From Streptomyces sp. Tu 3180 (GTDB taxonomy: Bacteria; Actinomycetota; Actinomycetes; Streptomycetales; Streptomycetaceae): a stretch of DNA of 64,000 bases. Under the pieces are notes generated by a model. The model was not told where the DNA came from, made no database searches, and was given only the letters and a program-made list of their open reading frames with translations. This document shows, piece after piece, positions 16,940-25,997 of this stretch. The stretch is taken from NCBI RefSeq assembly GCF_009852415.1, contig NZ_WOXS01000002.1, positions 6,302,001 through 6,366,000 on the forward strand, given 5' to 3'. Numbering within the stretch: the first letter of the stretch is position 1; each line of letters begins with the position of its first letter. The position numbers and the translations under genes are program-made.

Positions 16940-18336
16940 AGCAGCTTCTCCCCGCACGCGATGCAGTAACGGGCCTCGCTCCCGGCCGGCGCGCCGCAGC
17001 CGCCGCAGCGCGGACCCGGCCGCGCGCCGACGGCCTCGGCCGGGGGGCCGCCGGGACGGGACCCGGCGCGCAGGATCATCGGGCCGAGGGTGTGGGCGTC
17101 GACGCTGCGCAGCCGGACCCGCCCGGCGGCCGCGTCCTCGATGTGGGCGACCGCGCGGATCTCCTCCAGCACCCAGTCCGTGCCGAACTGCACCGCCAGC
17201 CGGGCGGCCAGCCCCAGGTGGTACTCGGCGACGTCCCGCCGGTGTTCCCGCAGAGCGACGAGTCCCCGGCGAAGAGCGCTGCGCATCGTGCCGGTGGCGG
17301 TGAGGTCACGCACGCTGTCGCCGCCCGTCCGGGCCCGGGGCGGGGACTGCCCGGGCAGGTGCCAGCGGGCGAGGACGGGCGCGTGGACATCGCCGACGGA
17401 GACCGTGGCGAACTGCAGCTCGGTCTCCAGCGGGTCGGCGTCGGAGTCGGCGACCAGGGTGAGCAGGTAGTCGCGTCTGCCCTGCTCCCACTGGTAGGTC
17501 GGGAAGCTCCAGCAGTGCGGCCGGCCGGGCCGGGGCAGCCCGCCGAGGCGGCGCGGCCGGGGCGCCTTCTCGCTGAGCGAGACCTGGCGCACGGAGGGCC
17601 GCACGGTCACTTCGATCGGCAGCTGGGGGGTGTGCACCCGGCGCAGCCGCTGGATGGCGGCGGTGATCGCGTGGCCGAGTCCCTCGTCCACGAACTCGGC
17701 CGTGCCGTGCAGCCGTTCGGCGAGGGCCAGCAGGGGGTCGGGAGCCCAGTTCGTGCCCACGGCGAACACGTCGCAGGTGAACTGCCCCGCGCAGGCGTCC
17801 AGTTCCTCCTCGAGGCGGGTCTCGCCGCCGGAGCTGCTGCCGTCGGTGATCAGCACCAGATGGCGCACGGACACCGGACGGCCGGCGAGCAGGGCGCGCG
17901 ATCCGGCCACCCAGGCGGCGTACCCGGCGGGACGCGGCCCCTCCCGGTGCAGCGGGAGCGAACCCGCGACGAAGGCGGCCCGGCGCCTCTCGTCCCGGTC
18001 GGCGACGGCCCACTCGTCGGCGCCCCGCGGATAGCACCGGACCGGCTCGGGGCCGCTGCCGAGCACGGCGAAGGAGATGCGGTCGGGCAGCGCGCGCAGC
18101 GCCGTCGGCAGGGCGTGCCGGACGGCCGCCCGGTTGGGTTCCGCGACGTCCACCGCGATGATCACGGCGAGCTGGACCGCCGGCAGCTCGGTGGGAGCGC
18201 CGTCGGCGGCCACGTCGACCCGCAGATGGGCCTCGATCTTCGCGCTGCGGTGCGGGCGCAGATCGCCGACGGGGTCGACGTGCAGTCGGATGCCCGGCTG
18301 CGGCGGCCGGGTGTGGCTGCTCATGTCGTGGGTCAC
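16936..18336 (-). CDS. VWA domain protein with C-terminal zinc ribbon
   Basis: 466 aa from GTG 18336, preceded by GGAGAGGAG. Residues ~55-240 form a von Willebrand A fold ('LAVIIAVDVAEPN...LVLITDGSSSGGETRLEEELDA'). The MIDAS DxSxS is degraded to D-V-A-E-P while the later 'TDG' is kept, so metal-dependent binding may be weak. A beta-rich middle region (250-340) and a helical region lead to a terminal zinc knuckle 'CGGCGAP...YCIACGEKLL'. It lies between the kinase and the membrane sensor genes, so an adaptor or kinase-substrate role is likely. The VWA/zinc-ribbon combination recalls phosphorylation-dependent adaptor proteins, but no FHA domain is present. Confidence 0.88.
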   Translation of the reverse strand: MTHDMSSHTRPPQPGIRLHVDPVGDLRPHRSAKIEAHLRVDVAADGAPTELPAVQLAVIIAVDVAEPNRAAVRHALPTALRALPDRISFAVLGSGPEPVRCYPRGADEWAVADRDERRRAAFVAGSLPLHREGPRPAGYAAWVAGSRALLAGRPVSVRHLVLITDGSSSGGETRLEEELDACAGQFTCDVFAVGTNWAPDPLLALAERLHGTAEFVDEGLGHAITAAIQRLRRVHTPQLPIEVTVRPSVRQVSLSEKAPRPRRLGGLPRPGRPHCWSFPTYQWEQGRRDYLLTLVADSDADPLETELQFATVSVGDVHAPVLARWHLPGQSPPRARTGGDSVRDLTATGTMRSALRRGLVALREHRRDVAEYHLGLAARLAVQFGTDWVLEEIRAVAHIEDAAAGRVRLRSVDAHTLGPMILRAGSRPGGPPAEAVGARPGPRCGGCGAPAGSEARYCIACGEKLL

Positions 18337-18403
18337 CGCTCCTCTCCTTCGTCGCCGGGCACACCGGGTGCCGGGTGCCGGTCCGGTCCGTCGTGCCGTG
18401 CGG

Positions 18404-20713
18404 TCAGAACACGGTCTGGGGCCGTACCGCGTGCATGAGGTCCACGAGGTGCTCGTGGGCGGCGGCCGACTCCCGATGGCGTTCCGCCAGCCGCCGGTAG
18501 TGCGACTCCACCTGCCGGCGCAACGCGCGCTCCGGCGCGCTCAGGCGCCTCAGGGCGCGGGCGTCGAGCCGCCCGGCCCCCCTTCCCGGGGAGCCGGGAC
18601 GGTCGCTGAGGCTGTACACCGCGTCCAGTTTCCATTCGTGGAACTCGGTGCTCAGGCGCAGCGCCTCGTCCTCGGACAGGCTCGGCTCCCCGGCGCCCGG
18701 CCTCCGGCCCACGAGGCCGTGCAGTTCGGCCAGCGCCGCGTCGACCTCGGCGGGCAGGGGCAGCGGATCACCGTCTCCGGGCAGCCGGGCCGCACGGATG
18801 CGCAGGGAGGCGATCCGGGCGACGGTGTGGTCCAGCGTGCCCTGCCGGACCCGGCCGAGCACGTCGATGGCCGCCCGGCGGTCGTGCGCGCGCAGCGCGA
18901 GCCTGGCCAGGCCGAGGGCGGCGCCGCCGTGCGCGGGGTTGCGGGCGAACACCGCCTCGTACAGTTCCCTGGCCGACGGCTCGGCCGGGTCGTCGTCGAG
19001 CCGCTCCGCGCAGTAGGCGAGGGCCAGCTTGGGCGCGTACTCACCGGGCAGTTCGAGGTGGACCTGCGTGAAGTGGGCCCTGGCCCCGGCGACCTGCCGC
19101 GGGTCGTCGTCGAGGTCGGCGCTGCGCAGCGCGAGCAGCGCGCGGTGCCACTCCAGCCGCCACCGGCGCACGGCGGACGGCCCGGGGATGGAGTCGGCCG
19201 TGTCGAGCTCCTCCTGGGCCCGCCGCAGGTCCCTGTGGGTGTTCCGGCCCAGCAGGACGCGCACGTTGTGCAGGCAGATCTCCACCGAGCGCGGCTTGTC
19301 GTCCTCCTGGCGGAGGAGCTGGCCCGGGTCGTAGCCGCTGCTCACCGCGAACCGCACGGCCTGCGGATCGCCCGGATAGGGCCTCGGCACCGGCAGACAG
19401 CCGGCGATCTCGCCGGGCGTGGGGGCGCCGAGGTCGAGGGGCGGCGCCACGGGCGGCGCGTACCGGTCGCGGCGGGGGCGGTCCAGCCAGTGCTCGATGC
19501 CCGGCACCGTGCCGAGCCGGGCGCCGAGCAGCTGGGCGGACGGCCGGAAGTAGTCGGACGGCTCGGGCGGGTCGCTCTTGCCGCGCAGCGCACGGATCTC
19601 CCGCAGGGCGCCGCGCAGCTGGCCGACCATCTCGCGGGCGTCGGCGAAGCGGCGGCCCGGATCGGTCCGTACGGCGCGGTCGACGACCCGCTGGAAGGAG
19701 GCGGTGCCGAGGCCGGGCACCTCGGTGACGGCCCAGCGGGCGAGTTCCCGCAGGGTGACGCCGACGGTGTGCAGGTCGTGGGCGACGGTCGGCGCGGCCG
19801 ACGTCCCGGTCTCGGGCGCCATGTAGTCGGGCGTGACGTGGGCGGGCGGCTGGGTCTGGCCCTGCTCGCGCATGCCGCCGAGGTCGATGACCTTGACGCC
19901 GTCCCTGTGGTGCACGACGTTCGAGGGCTTCATGTCGCCGTACACGAACACCCGGTCGCCGTCGGCGTGCAGGTGGACGAAGGCTTCGAGGATCTGGCAG
20001 CCGTACGCCGCGACGTGCTCGATGTCGAGGACGGACTCACCGCGCCGGACCTCCTCGACGACCTTCGCGAGGGTGCCGTCACCGACGTCGTCCATGACGA
20101 TGTAGCCGCCGGTGACCTGCCCGGTGCCGTCCCTCCGCGCGACGAAGTCGCGGATCTGGACGATGCGGGGATGGCGGATGGCGACGAGGTTGCGGCGTTC
20201 GACGTCGGCGAGCCGGGCGCCGTCGTGCTCGTACCGGTTGAGCAGTCCCTTGACGGCGACGACGTCACCGAGGTGGGTGTCCTCGGCGAGGTAGACCCAG
20301 CCCTGGCCGCCGTGCGCGATGGGCCCCATGATCCTGTACTGGTCGCGCAGCATGTCGCCCTCGGAGAGCTCGGGCTGGTACGAGTAGCGCTCGCCGCAGA
20401 CCGGGCAGAATCCCTTGATCGGCACCGGGCCCTCGGTGTAGGGCGGGACGAAGGCGATGCCGCAGTCGGCGGACGAGCAGACCATGTTGATGCGCAGCGG
20501 CGCCTCGGGGCGGACGAGGCGTTCCCCGGCGGGACGTGGCTCTCGCTCGGGGAGCGCGAGGAGCTCGCGAGGGCCGAGTTCCCGCGGGTCATCGGGCAGG
20601 GCGGGCAGCCCGGGGCCGTCCTGCGCGCGGCCGCACGCGGCGCAGTGGCCGGTGGGCAGCACGGTGCCGCCGCAGGGGGCACCGGTGAAGCGCCGGTGCG
20701 GACAGGTCGTCAT
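18404..20713 (-). CDS. pknG: PknG-like serine/threonine protein kinase with TPR tail
   Basis: 769 aa. ATG 20713 is preferred over GTG 20755 because AAGGAGG and GGGAGG precede it. Residues 4-27 and 79-106 carry two zinc-knuckle clusters (CPHR...CAAC; MVCSSADC...GFCPVCGERY), the rubredoxin-like module of PknG. The kinase domain has G-loop 'AHGGQGWVY' (133-141), Lys155 in 'VAVKG', catalytic 'VYGDMKPSNV' (Asp260, with YGD replacing HRD as in PknG) and 'IDLGG' (Asp277) replacing DFG. The C-terminal ~350 residues are helical TPR-like repeats. In actinobacteria PknG controls the TCA cycle and glutamate metabolism through FHA proteins such as GarA. Here it sits between a trypsin-like protease and a VWA protein in one minus-strand operon. 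Confidence 0.92.
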   Translation of the reverse strand: MTTCPHRRFTGAPCGGTVLPTGHCAACGRAQDGPGLPALPDDPRELGPRELLALPEREPRPAGERLVRPEAPLRINMVCSSADCGIAFVPPYTEGPVPIKGFCPVCGERYSYQPELSEGDMLRDQYRIMGPIAHGGQGWVYLAEDTHLGDVVAVKGLLNRYEHDGARLADVERRNLVAIRHPRIVQIRDFVARRDGTGQVTGGYIVMDDVGDGTLAKVVEEVRRGESVLDIEHVAAYGCQILEAFVHLHADGDRVFVYGDMKPSNVVHHRDGVKVIDLGGMREQGQTQPPAHVTPDYMAPETGTSAAPTVAHDLHTVGVTLRELARWAVTEVPGLGTASFQRVVDRAVRTDPGRRFADAREMVGQLRGALREIRALRGKSDPPEPSDYFRPSAQLLGARLGTVPGIEHWLDRPRRDRYAPPVAPPLDLGAPTPGEIAGCLPVPRPYPGDPQAVRFAVSSGYDPGQLLRQEDDKPRSVEICLHNVRVLLGRNTHRDLRRAQEELDTADSIPGPSAVRRWRLEWHRALLALRSADLDDDPRQVAGARAHFTQVHLELPGEYAPKLALAYCAERLDDDPAEPSARELYEAVFARNPAHGGAALGLARLALRAHDRRAAIDVLGRVRQGTLDHTVARIASLRIRAARLPGDGDPLPLPAEVDAALAELHGLVGRRPGAGEPSLSEDEALRLSTEFHEWKLDAVYSLSDRPGSPGRGAGRLDARALRRLSAPERALRRQVESHYRRLAERHRESAAAHEHLVDLMHAVRPQTVF

Positions 20714-20759
20714 CCTCCCGTGGTCCTCCTTCCCCGCCCGGGCCGGGCGGAGCACCGCA

Positions 20760-22082
20760 TCACCGGTCTCCGTGGTGGCTCAGGTCGGCGCGCAGGGCCT
20801 TGATCAGCGCGCGCAGCCGGGCGAGTTGCTGCTGCGGGTCCCGCACGTCGTCGAGCAGGCGGCGCGCGGCCCGGTGCCGGTCGGCCGTCTCGGTCACGGA
20901 GCCGAGGGAGGCGCTGTCGACGACGTCGCGGCGGATCGCCCGGCTGAACTCGGCGCGCTGCAGGCGGTCGAGCAGCGTGTCCGCGTGGTGGAGGAGCGCG
21001 GGCCGCAGGAGCCGGTCGCGGGACGCGGCCCAGCCGGAGCCGCCCTCGTGGCGGAAGACGAGCAGCAGCCGGAAGCCGAGCACCCGTAACCGGGCCAGGA
21101 CGTCGATCAGCGGACCCGGATGGGGCTCCTCGTCGAGACCGTCGACGAGGACCGTGGCCGGCCGGCCGGTCACATGGCCGGCCGGCCGCGCGGGCCGGGG
21201 CTTGGCACCGCGCAGCCAGTCCCAGTAGGCCAGGTACTCGCCGGGCGTGAAGGTGATCCGGTCCAGCGCGTGGTCGATGAGGTCCGGCCTGCTGGCGCCA
21301 CCGCGGTGGACGACGTGGGCGCGGTGCGTCAGATGGCGCAGCGAGCGGTCCCTGCCGCTGCCCGGAGGCACCACGGTGATCTTCACCGGGTCCTCGTCGG
21401 GGTCGTCGAACCACCGGGTCAACCGCTCCTCGAAGCCGCGGTCCCAGGCCCCCGGACTGACCAACTCCTTGATGACCGGTGAGAGTTCGGCGATGCGGTC
21501 GACGGGGATCAGATACGAGAAGGACAGCCGGTTGTCCTCGGGCAGCGGTTCGCCCAGGTCACCGCGCCAGCTGACGACGAGACCGACCACACGGGCGGGA
21601 GAACCCTCCCGGGGCCGGGTGCACACCGCGGCGCCGCTGAAGCCGGAGCGCACCACCTCCGCCCTGGTGACGGCGTCGAGCTGCACCCGCTCACCGCTGG
21701 CGCCGCCGATGCGCCCCCACAGGCTCATGCCGTCGTCGAAGCCCTCCGCGTAACCGGTCGCGTACACCTCCATCCCGCCCCACAGCCCGGGTTCCAGCGG
21801 GGCGCGGCGCGCCTGCGGGCGGGGGCTGTCCAGGCGCAGCACGGCGACGTCCTCGCCGTCGGCGCCCTCCGGCAGCCAGCCGCCGGGCATGACGCGTGCC
21901 GAGACCGGTGCGAGCGCGCTGTTCTCGGCGAACTCCAGCCACATGACGGCGTCCGGGTGGCGCACCACGTGCGCACAGGTCAGCGCCGTGTACTGGTCGA
22001 CGAGCACACCGGCGCCGCAAATGGGGCCGTGCGCGTTCTCGCGCCGCAGCCTGAGCCTCCAGTCCGCACGCAGTTCCCCCAT
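20760..22082 (-). CDS. Trypsin-like serine protease with C-terminal helical region
   Basis: 440 aa. The chymotrypsin-fold domain (1-215) has an intact triad: His in 'ALTCAHVVRH', Asp in 'GEDVAVLRLD' and Ser in 'RSGFSGAAVC'. There is no signal peptide, so it is probably cytoplasmic. The C-terminal half (220-440) includes 'PATVLVDGLDEEPHPGPLIDVLARLRVLGFRLLLVF', which looks like a Walker-B strand of a STAND/NACHT ATPase, but there is no Walker A, so this may be a vestigial or regulatory domain. It is the first gene of the PknG-VWA-sensor operon. Intracellular trypsin-like domains in such actinobacterial clusters have been proposed as signalling or conflict effectors. Confidence 0.88.
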   Translation of the reverse strand: MGELRADWRLRLRRENAHGPICGAGVLVDQYTALTCAHVVRHPDAVMWLEFAENSALAPVSARVMPGGWLPEGADGEDVAVLRLDSPRPQARRAPLEPGLWGGMEVYATGYAEGFDDGMSLWGRIGGASGERVQLDAVTRAEVVRSGFSGAAVCTRPREGSPARVVGLVVSWRGDLGEPLPEDNRLSFSYLIPVDRIAELSPVIKELVSPGAWDRGFEERLTRWFDDPDEDPVKITVVPPGSGRDRSLRHLTHRAHVVHRGGASRPDLIDHALDRITFTPGEYLAYWDWLRGAKPRPARPAGHVTGRPATVLVDGLDEEPHPGPLIDVLARLRVLGFRLLLVFRHEGGSGWAASRDRLLRPALLHHADTLLDRLQRAEFSRAIRRDVVDSASLGSVTETADRHRAARRLLDDVRDPQQQLARLRALIKALRADLSHHGDR

Positions 22083-22571
22083 GCCGTCTCACACTACGTG
22101 CAAAGCACGGTGCGTCCCTAGACCCGTGAGCAGGGTTGACCGGTCGGTCGACGGAAGGCGTCGGTGTGCTGCCCTGAGGGACGGGGGACCGGCCGGTCCC
22201 GCGGAGGCCGGCGGTGCGGACCCGGGCCGAAGGAACGCGGGGCGACCGGCGGTTCACCGGGAAGCAGACCGGCCCGGAGTTCCCGGTGCGGTTCCACCGG
22301 GCCGACGAGGGCGGGGCGGGGCCGCGCCCAGATGTGGCCGAGGCGCGTCCGGGCGGCCCGGTGAGCCATGACTTCACGCGCACCGTGTCGAGGTCGCCCT
22401 CGGGCCCTTTCCCCGCCCCGACGGCCGTCACCAGGAGGTGAGCCGTGAGGACACCGCTGCTCGCCACCGGACGGGACCGCACGACGGCTCATCTCCTACG
22501 AGGCCAGTGACCCGATCCGGGGACGCGCCGGCGGCAGACGGGAACCGAACAGGTCCTCACAGGCCGGCCGG
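22083..22571 (+). other. 489-bp gene-free interval
   Basis: No convincing gene. A strong ribosome-binding-like site (AGGAGGTGAGCC at 22432-22443) precedes GTG 22444, but the open frame closes after 17 codons. A 75-codon frame ending at 22441 has no recognisable similarity. The interval separates the kinase module from the defence-like island and may hold the promoter of the protease gene. Confidence 0.4.
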
Positions 22572-24707
22572 TCAGACGACGGGCGGCAGGAACGGGCTCG
22601 GAGTTCCGCTCCACGTCACGCTCAGGGCTTCGCGGGCGCGGGTGCAGGCGACGAAGAGGAGGCAGCGCTCCCGGAGCAGGTCGGCTTCGTGCTGCAAGGG
22701 GTCCGCCTCGCGCGGGGTGATCTCCCGGATGAACGGGACGGCGCCCTCACCGGCACCGAGGACGGACACCGCCCGGAACTCCAGCCCCTTCATCGCGTGC
22801 ATCGTCGCCAGCCGCACCCCCTCGGCGCCCTGCACGGTCTGCCCCTTGACCCGGAGCACCGGTATTCCGGCGGTCTTCAGTTTCTCCTCGGCCGCGTCCA
22901 GGGAGAGGTTGAAACGTGCGCACACACCGATCTCGTGCGGTGCCAGGCCCTCGTCGAGCAGTCCCCGGACCCGGTCCACCAGTGCCGCGGTCTCCTCCTG
23001 CCGGGTCGCGTACCCCTGCGCGTGGGGGCGGCGTCCGTGCAGCAGGGAGCGGTACCCGGCCAGCGAGTCCGTCCCCTCGCCTTCGAGCGCGTCGACGGTG
23101 ACGGGCGCGAGGAGCCGCGCCGACCATGCGAGGATCTCCTCGGTGGAGCGGTAGTTGACGCGCAACCGGAAACTGCGGCCGGCCGTGGCGATGCCCAGGG
23201 AACCGAGGGACACCCGGGAGTCGTAGATCCGCTGGTGCGGGTCGCCGGTGACGAACAGGTCGTCGGGGCCGGGGGACACCGCGGCGCGCAGCACACGCCA
23301 CTGCGCGGGGTGCAGGTCCTGTGCCTCGTCGATGACGACGTGGGCGTACGGGGTCGGCTCGTCGGCGAGAAGTTCCGCCGCGCGGGCGCAGACCCGCAGG
23401 TGCGTGGTCTCGCCGCGGTCGCGCAGCAACTGCTCGAACCGTTCCACGCCCTTCCACACCTCCCGGCGGCGCGCCGGCCCGAGACCGGTGCCGCGTCCCC
23501 GGCGGCTCGCGCCGAGGTAGGCGTCGAGGTCGCGGAGGTCCTGACCGAGGACGACGTGACGATATTCCTGCGCCAGGAACCGGGCGGTGAACGGCAGGTC
23601 GAGCTGCTTGACGACCTTCTCCCACAGCTGCCGCTGCTCCCGGTCCCCGACCGGCTTGGGTGCGTTCGCCGACCCTGCCCGCACCACACCGTTGGCGAAG
23701 GCGTCCACGGTGGTCACGTCGACCCGCGCCAGCAGGCTCTCGTCCTCGTCGAGCAGCAGGCCGAGCATGTCGCGCAGGCCGGCGGCGAGCGCGTTCGTGT
23801 ACGTGGTGAGCAGGACGCGGCTGTCCTCGGAGCGGCCCAGCAGGTGCTTGACGCGGTGCAGGGCCGCCACCGTCTTGCCCGTTCCGGGGCCGCCGGTGAC
23901 CTGGACGGGGCCCCCGTACGAGGTGCGGTAGGCGACGCGTCGCTGGGAGGGGTGGAGGAAGACCCGCCAGGCGGCGAACGGCTTGTCCAGCGCCTCCTCC
24001 AGCTCCCGCGGGCCGGTGACCAGGCGGATGCGCGCGGGGGTGTTGGCGATCACCGTGGCCAGGTCCTCGACCGGCTCGGCGGGCGCGTCGGCGGGCCGGC
24101 GGACGGCCACGACGTCCCGGTACACCTCTTCCGGGCTGAAGCCTTCGGCGAGGTACTGCAGCACCTCCAGCTGGTCCTCCGGAAGGAGCGTGGAGAACGC
24201 CTCCAGCTGGGCCTTGCTCGCCAAGGAGCGCGCGGCGCGCAGCACCTGGTCGTCGATGCCGAGCTCACGCAGCGTGCCGTCCGAGACGTGCTCGAAGAGC
24301 AGCCGGGAGGCGGAGCGGGCCGCGGTCTCGTACACCGGGGTCAGCTCGTCCAGGGCGACGGCGTTGCGCACCTCCAGGGCCCGGGTCGCGGAGTTCGCGC
24401 TGTAGAGGCGTTTCGCCGCCCAGGTGTAGGCGTCGTCGTGGGGCAGCACGTTGACAAGGAGGAAGACGTCGCTGCCGTCGTCGGGTGCCAGGACGACACC
24501 GCGCCAGAAGTCCGTGATGCGAATGGTGCGCATGCGCTTGTCACGGGCGTTCTCTACGGACTCCAGATGCAGTCCCTTGTCGGCGTTGAGTTCGGCGGCG
24601 CTCATGGCCTGGAACTTGGCCATGGCCTTGCGCACTCCGGCTCTGACCGGCTTCTCCAGGGACTCGTAGCCGTCCCAGAAACTCTGGGCGAAGGCGAGCT
24701 GGGGCAT
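22572..24707 (-). CDS. UvrD/Rep-like SF1 helicase with N-terminal RelE-like domain
   Basis: 711 aa. Residues ~1-100 ('FWDGYESLEKPVRAGVRKAMAKFQ' to 'RTIRITDFWRGVVLAPDDGSDVFLLVNVLPHDDAYTWA') have the layout of a RelE/ParE-type fold, and I cannot confirm catalytic residues. The helicase follows: Walker A 'GGPGTGKTVAALHRVKHLL' near 276, motif II 'HVVIDEAQDLHP' near 458, motif III 'LFVTGDPHQRIYDSR', motif IV-V 'VNYRST' and 'ATMHAMKGLEFRAVSV', motif VI 'LLFVACTRAREAL'. It lies 36 bp downstream of the McrC-like gene on the same strand and probably belongs to that transcript. It could unwind or process DNA cut by McrBC. Confidence 0.9.
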   Translation of the reverse strand: MPQLAFAQSFWDGYESLEKPVRAGVRKAMAKFQAMSAAELNADKGLHLESVENARDKRMRTIRITDFWRGVVLAPDDGSDVFLLVNVLPHDDAYTWAAKRLYSANSATRALEVRNAVALDELTPVYETAARSASRLLFEHVSDGTLRELGIDDQVLRAARSLASKAQLEAFSTLLPEDQLEVLQYLAEGFSPEEVYRDVVAVRRPADAPAEPVEDLATVIANTPARIRLVTGPRELEEALDKPFAAWRVFLHPSQRRVAYRTSYGGPVQVTGGPGTGKTVAALHRVKHLLGRSEDSRVLLTTYTNALAAGLRDMLGLLLDEDESLLARVDVTTVDAFANGVVRAGSANAPKPVGDREQRQLWEKVVKQLDLPFTARFLAQEYRHVVLGQDLRDLDAYLGASRRGRGTGLGPARRREVWKGVERFEQLLRDRGETTHLRVCARAAELLADEPTPYAHVVIDEAQDLHPAQWRVLRAAVSPGPDDLFVTGDPHQRIYDSRVSLGSLGIATAGRSFRLRVNYRSTEEILAWSARLLAPVTVDALEGEGTDSLAGYRSLLHGRRPHAQGYATRQEETAALVDRVRGLLDEGLAPHEIGVCARFNLSLDAAEEKLKTAGIPVLRVKGQTVQGAEGVRLATMHAMKGLEFRAVSVLGAGEGAVPFIREITPREADPLQHEADLLRERCLLFVACTRAREALSVTWSGTPSPFLPPVV

Positions 24708-24743
24708 ACGGTGTCTTCCCTTCCGTCGGGCCGATGGTCGTGA

Positions 24744-25997
24744 TCACGCGGGGGAGCAGGCGCGGGCCAGGAGGGCGGCGATGTCGCGCAAGGCCGACAG
24801 GAGCTGCCTCGGTTCACGGGCGAGGTCGACGCTGTGCTGGTACAGCCGCAGTCCGCGTCCGTCCGTACCCACCGCCGTCCCGCGTACCTCGTGGAAGCGT
24901 GTGGGCTGCCGCCCGGCCGCGTACACCAGGTGCGCCTCGCGCAGGCCGAGCACCGTGGCGTACGCCAGGGCCTGGTACAGGTCGGCGTGGAGACGGCCGT
25001 CGGTCTTCTCCACCTTGTACTTGGCGTCGACGACGGCCACCGGTGTCCGGCCGTCGCGGGTGCGCACCACGAGGTCGGGACGGATCCGTACGGGGCCGGA
25101 GGTGTCCAGGTGGTGGGAGTCCTGAGGGCGAGGGGCCAGCCCCTGCTCCTTCAGTGCCGTGCTCAGCGCGACGGTGACGAAGTCCTCGAACAACTGGTTC
25201 ATGTCGAAGAGGAAGCCGTCCACGGTGAGCGGATCGGCTCCTGGGAGCAGGTGCTCCGGCGAGGAGCCTCGCAGGACGGCCTCGCAAAGCCGCAGGGCGG
25301 GCTGATAGCGGGAGTTGAGACGGGAGGGCTGCCAGCGAGGCAGTTCCTGCCCTCTGACCAGGGGCAGTACGTCGGCGAGTCGGACCCGCTGGTGGGCCAG
25401 GCGCCGCCGCACGGGCCCGGGAACACCCGGCAGCCGCAGCAGCCGCTCGACGGCCGCGCGCAGGATGCGGTTCTCGGCGGTGTCTGCGGTAAAGGCGTCG
25501 TACGCGATCTCCACGGGAGGCGTGCGGCCGAAGTGCCGCCGGATCTGCTCGGCCTCGCGTATCCGCCCACGCACCACCAGTGAGGACTCCTCCACCTCCC
25601 GGTAGCCCTGGAGTACCCCTTGGCGCAGTGCCGCGTCGACCCGTCGCTCCACGGCGTGGGCGAGCGCGGGCACCACGTCGTCGTACGCGCCGGTGTCGAC
25701 GGTGCCCTCACGGTCGTCGCGCCAGGCCCGTTCCGGGTCGAGGCTGAATCCGAGCAGGAAGAAGATCCGGCTCACCGGGGTCTTGGGCATGATCCGTACG
25801 ACCGGACCACCGGGCGTACGGAGCGCCCCGACCCGGCTCCCCGCCCGCAGCAGCCAGTGGCCGTCCCGGGCCGGGTCCGGCGTGGCGCTCAGGAATATTC
25901 CGGAGGCGGCGAGGGCCCGGCCGGCCGCGGCGCCGAGCGGCACGGAGACGGGGGGACCGTACTCGCGCAGCACCACGTCCGGCACGGGTGCGGTCAT
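24744..25997 (-). CDS. mcrC: McrC-family endonuclease subunit
   Basis: 417 aa, overlapping the McrB-like gene by four bases (ATGA). It has the McrC/5-methylcytosine restriction layout: an N-terminal beta region ('VLREYGPPVSVPL', 'VGALRTPGGPVVRIMPK'), a helical middle ('GYREVEESSLVVRGRIREAEQIRRHFG', 'VEIAYDAFTADTAENRILRAAVERLL'), and a C-terminal PD-(D/E)xK nuclease with 'IRPDLVVRTRDG...VAVVDAKYK' near 305-335. McrC binds the McrB ring, stimulates GTP hydrolysis and cuts modified DNA. All expected nuclease residues (D, D-x-K) are present, so it should be active. Confidence 0.9.
   Translation of the reverse strand: MTAPVPDVVLREYGPPVSVPLGAAAGRALAASGIFLSATPDPARDGHWLLRAGSRVGALRTPGGPVVRIMPKTPVSRIFFLLGFSLDPERAWRDDREGTVDTGAYDDVVPALAHAVERRVDAALRQGVLQGYREVEESSLVVRGRIREAEQIRRHFGRTPPVEIAYDAFTADTAENRILRAAVERLLRLPGVPGPVRRRLAHQRVRLADVLPLVRGQELPRWQPSRLNSRYQPALRLCEAVLRGSSPEHLLPGADPLTVDGFLFDMNQLFEDFVTVALSTALKEQGLAPRPQDSHHLDTSGPVRIRPDLVVRTRDGRTPVAVVDAKYKVEKTDGRLHADLYQALAYATVLGLREAHLVYAAGRQPTRFHEVRGTAVGTDGRGLRLYQHSVDLAREPRQLLSALRDIAALLARACSPA

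Noticed and set aside
18077..20803. A ~900-codon plus-strand frame over the kinase gene
   Set aside because: It mirrors the PknG-like gene, is low in complexity, and lacks any motif. Zinc, kinase and TPR signatures are on the minus strand.
22083..22571. A small gene starting at GTG 22444
   Set aside because: The ribosome binding site is good, but the frame stops after 17 codons and no continuation is convincing.
22689..24743. A ~680-codon plus-strand frame over the UvrD-like gene
   Set aside because: It is the antisense shadow of an SF1 helicase with all motifs in order.
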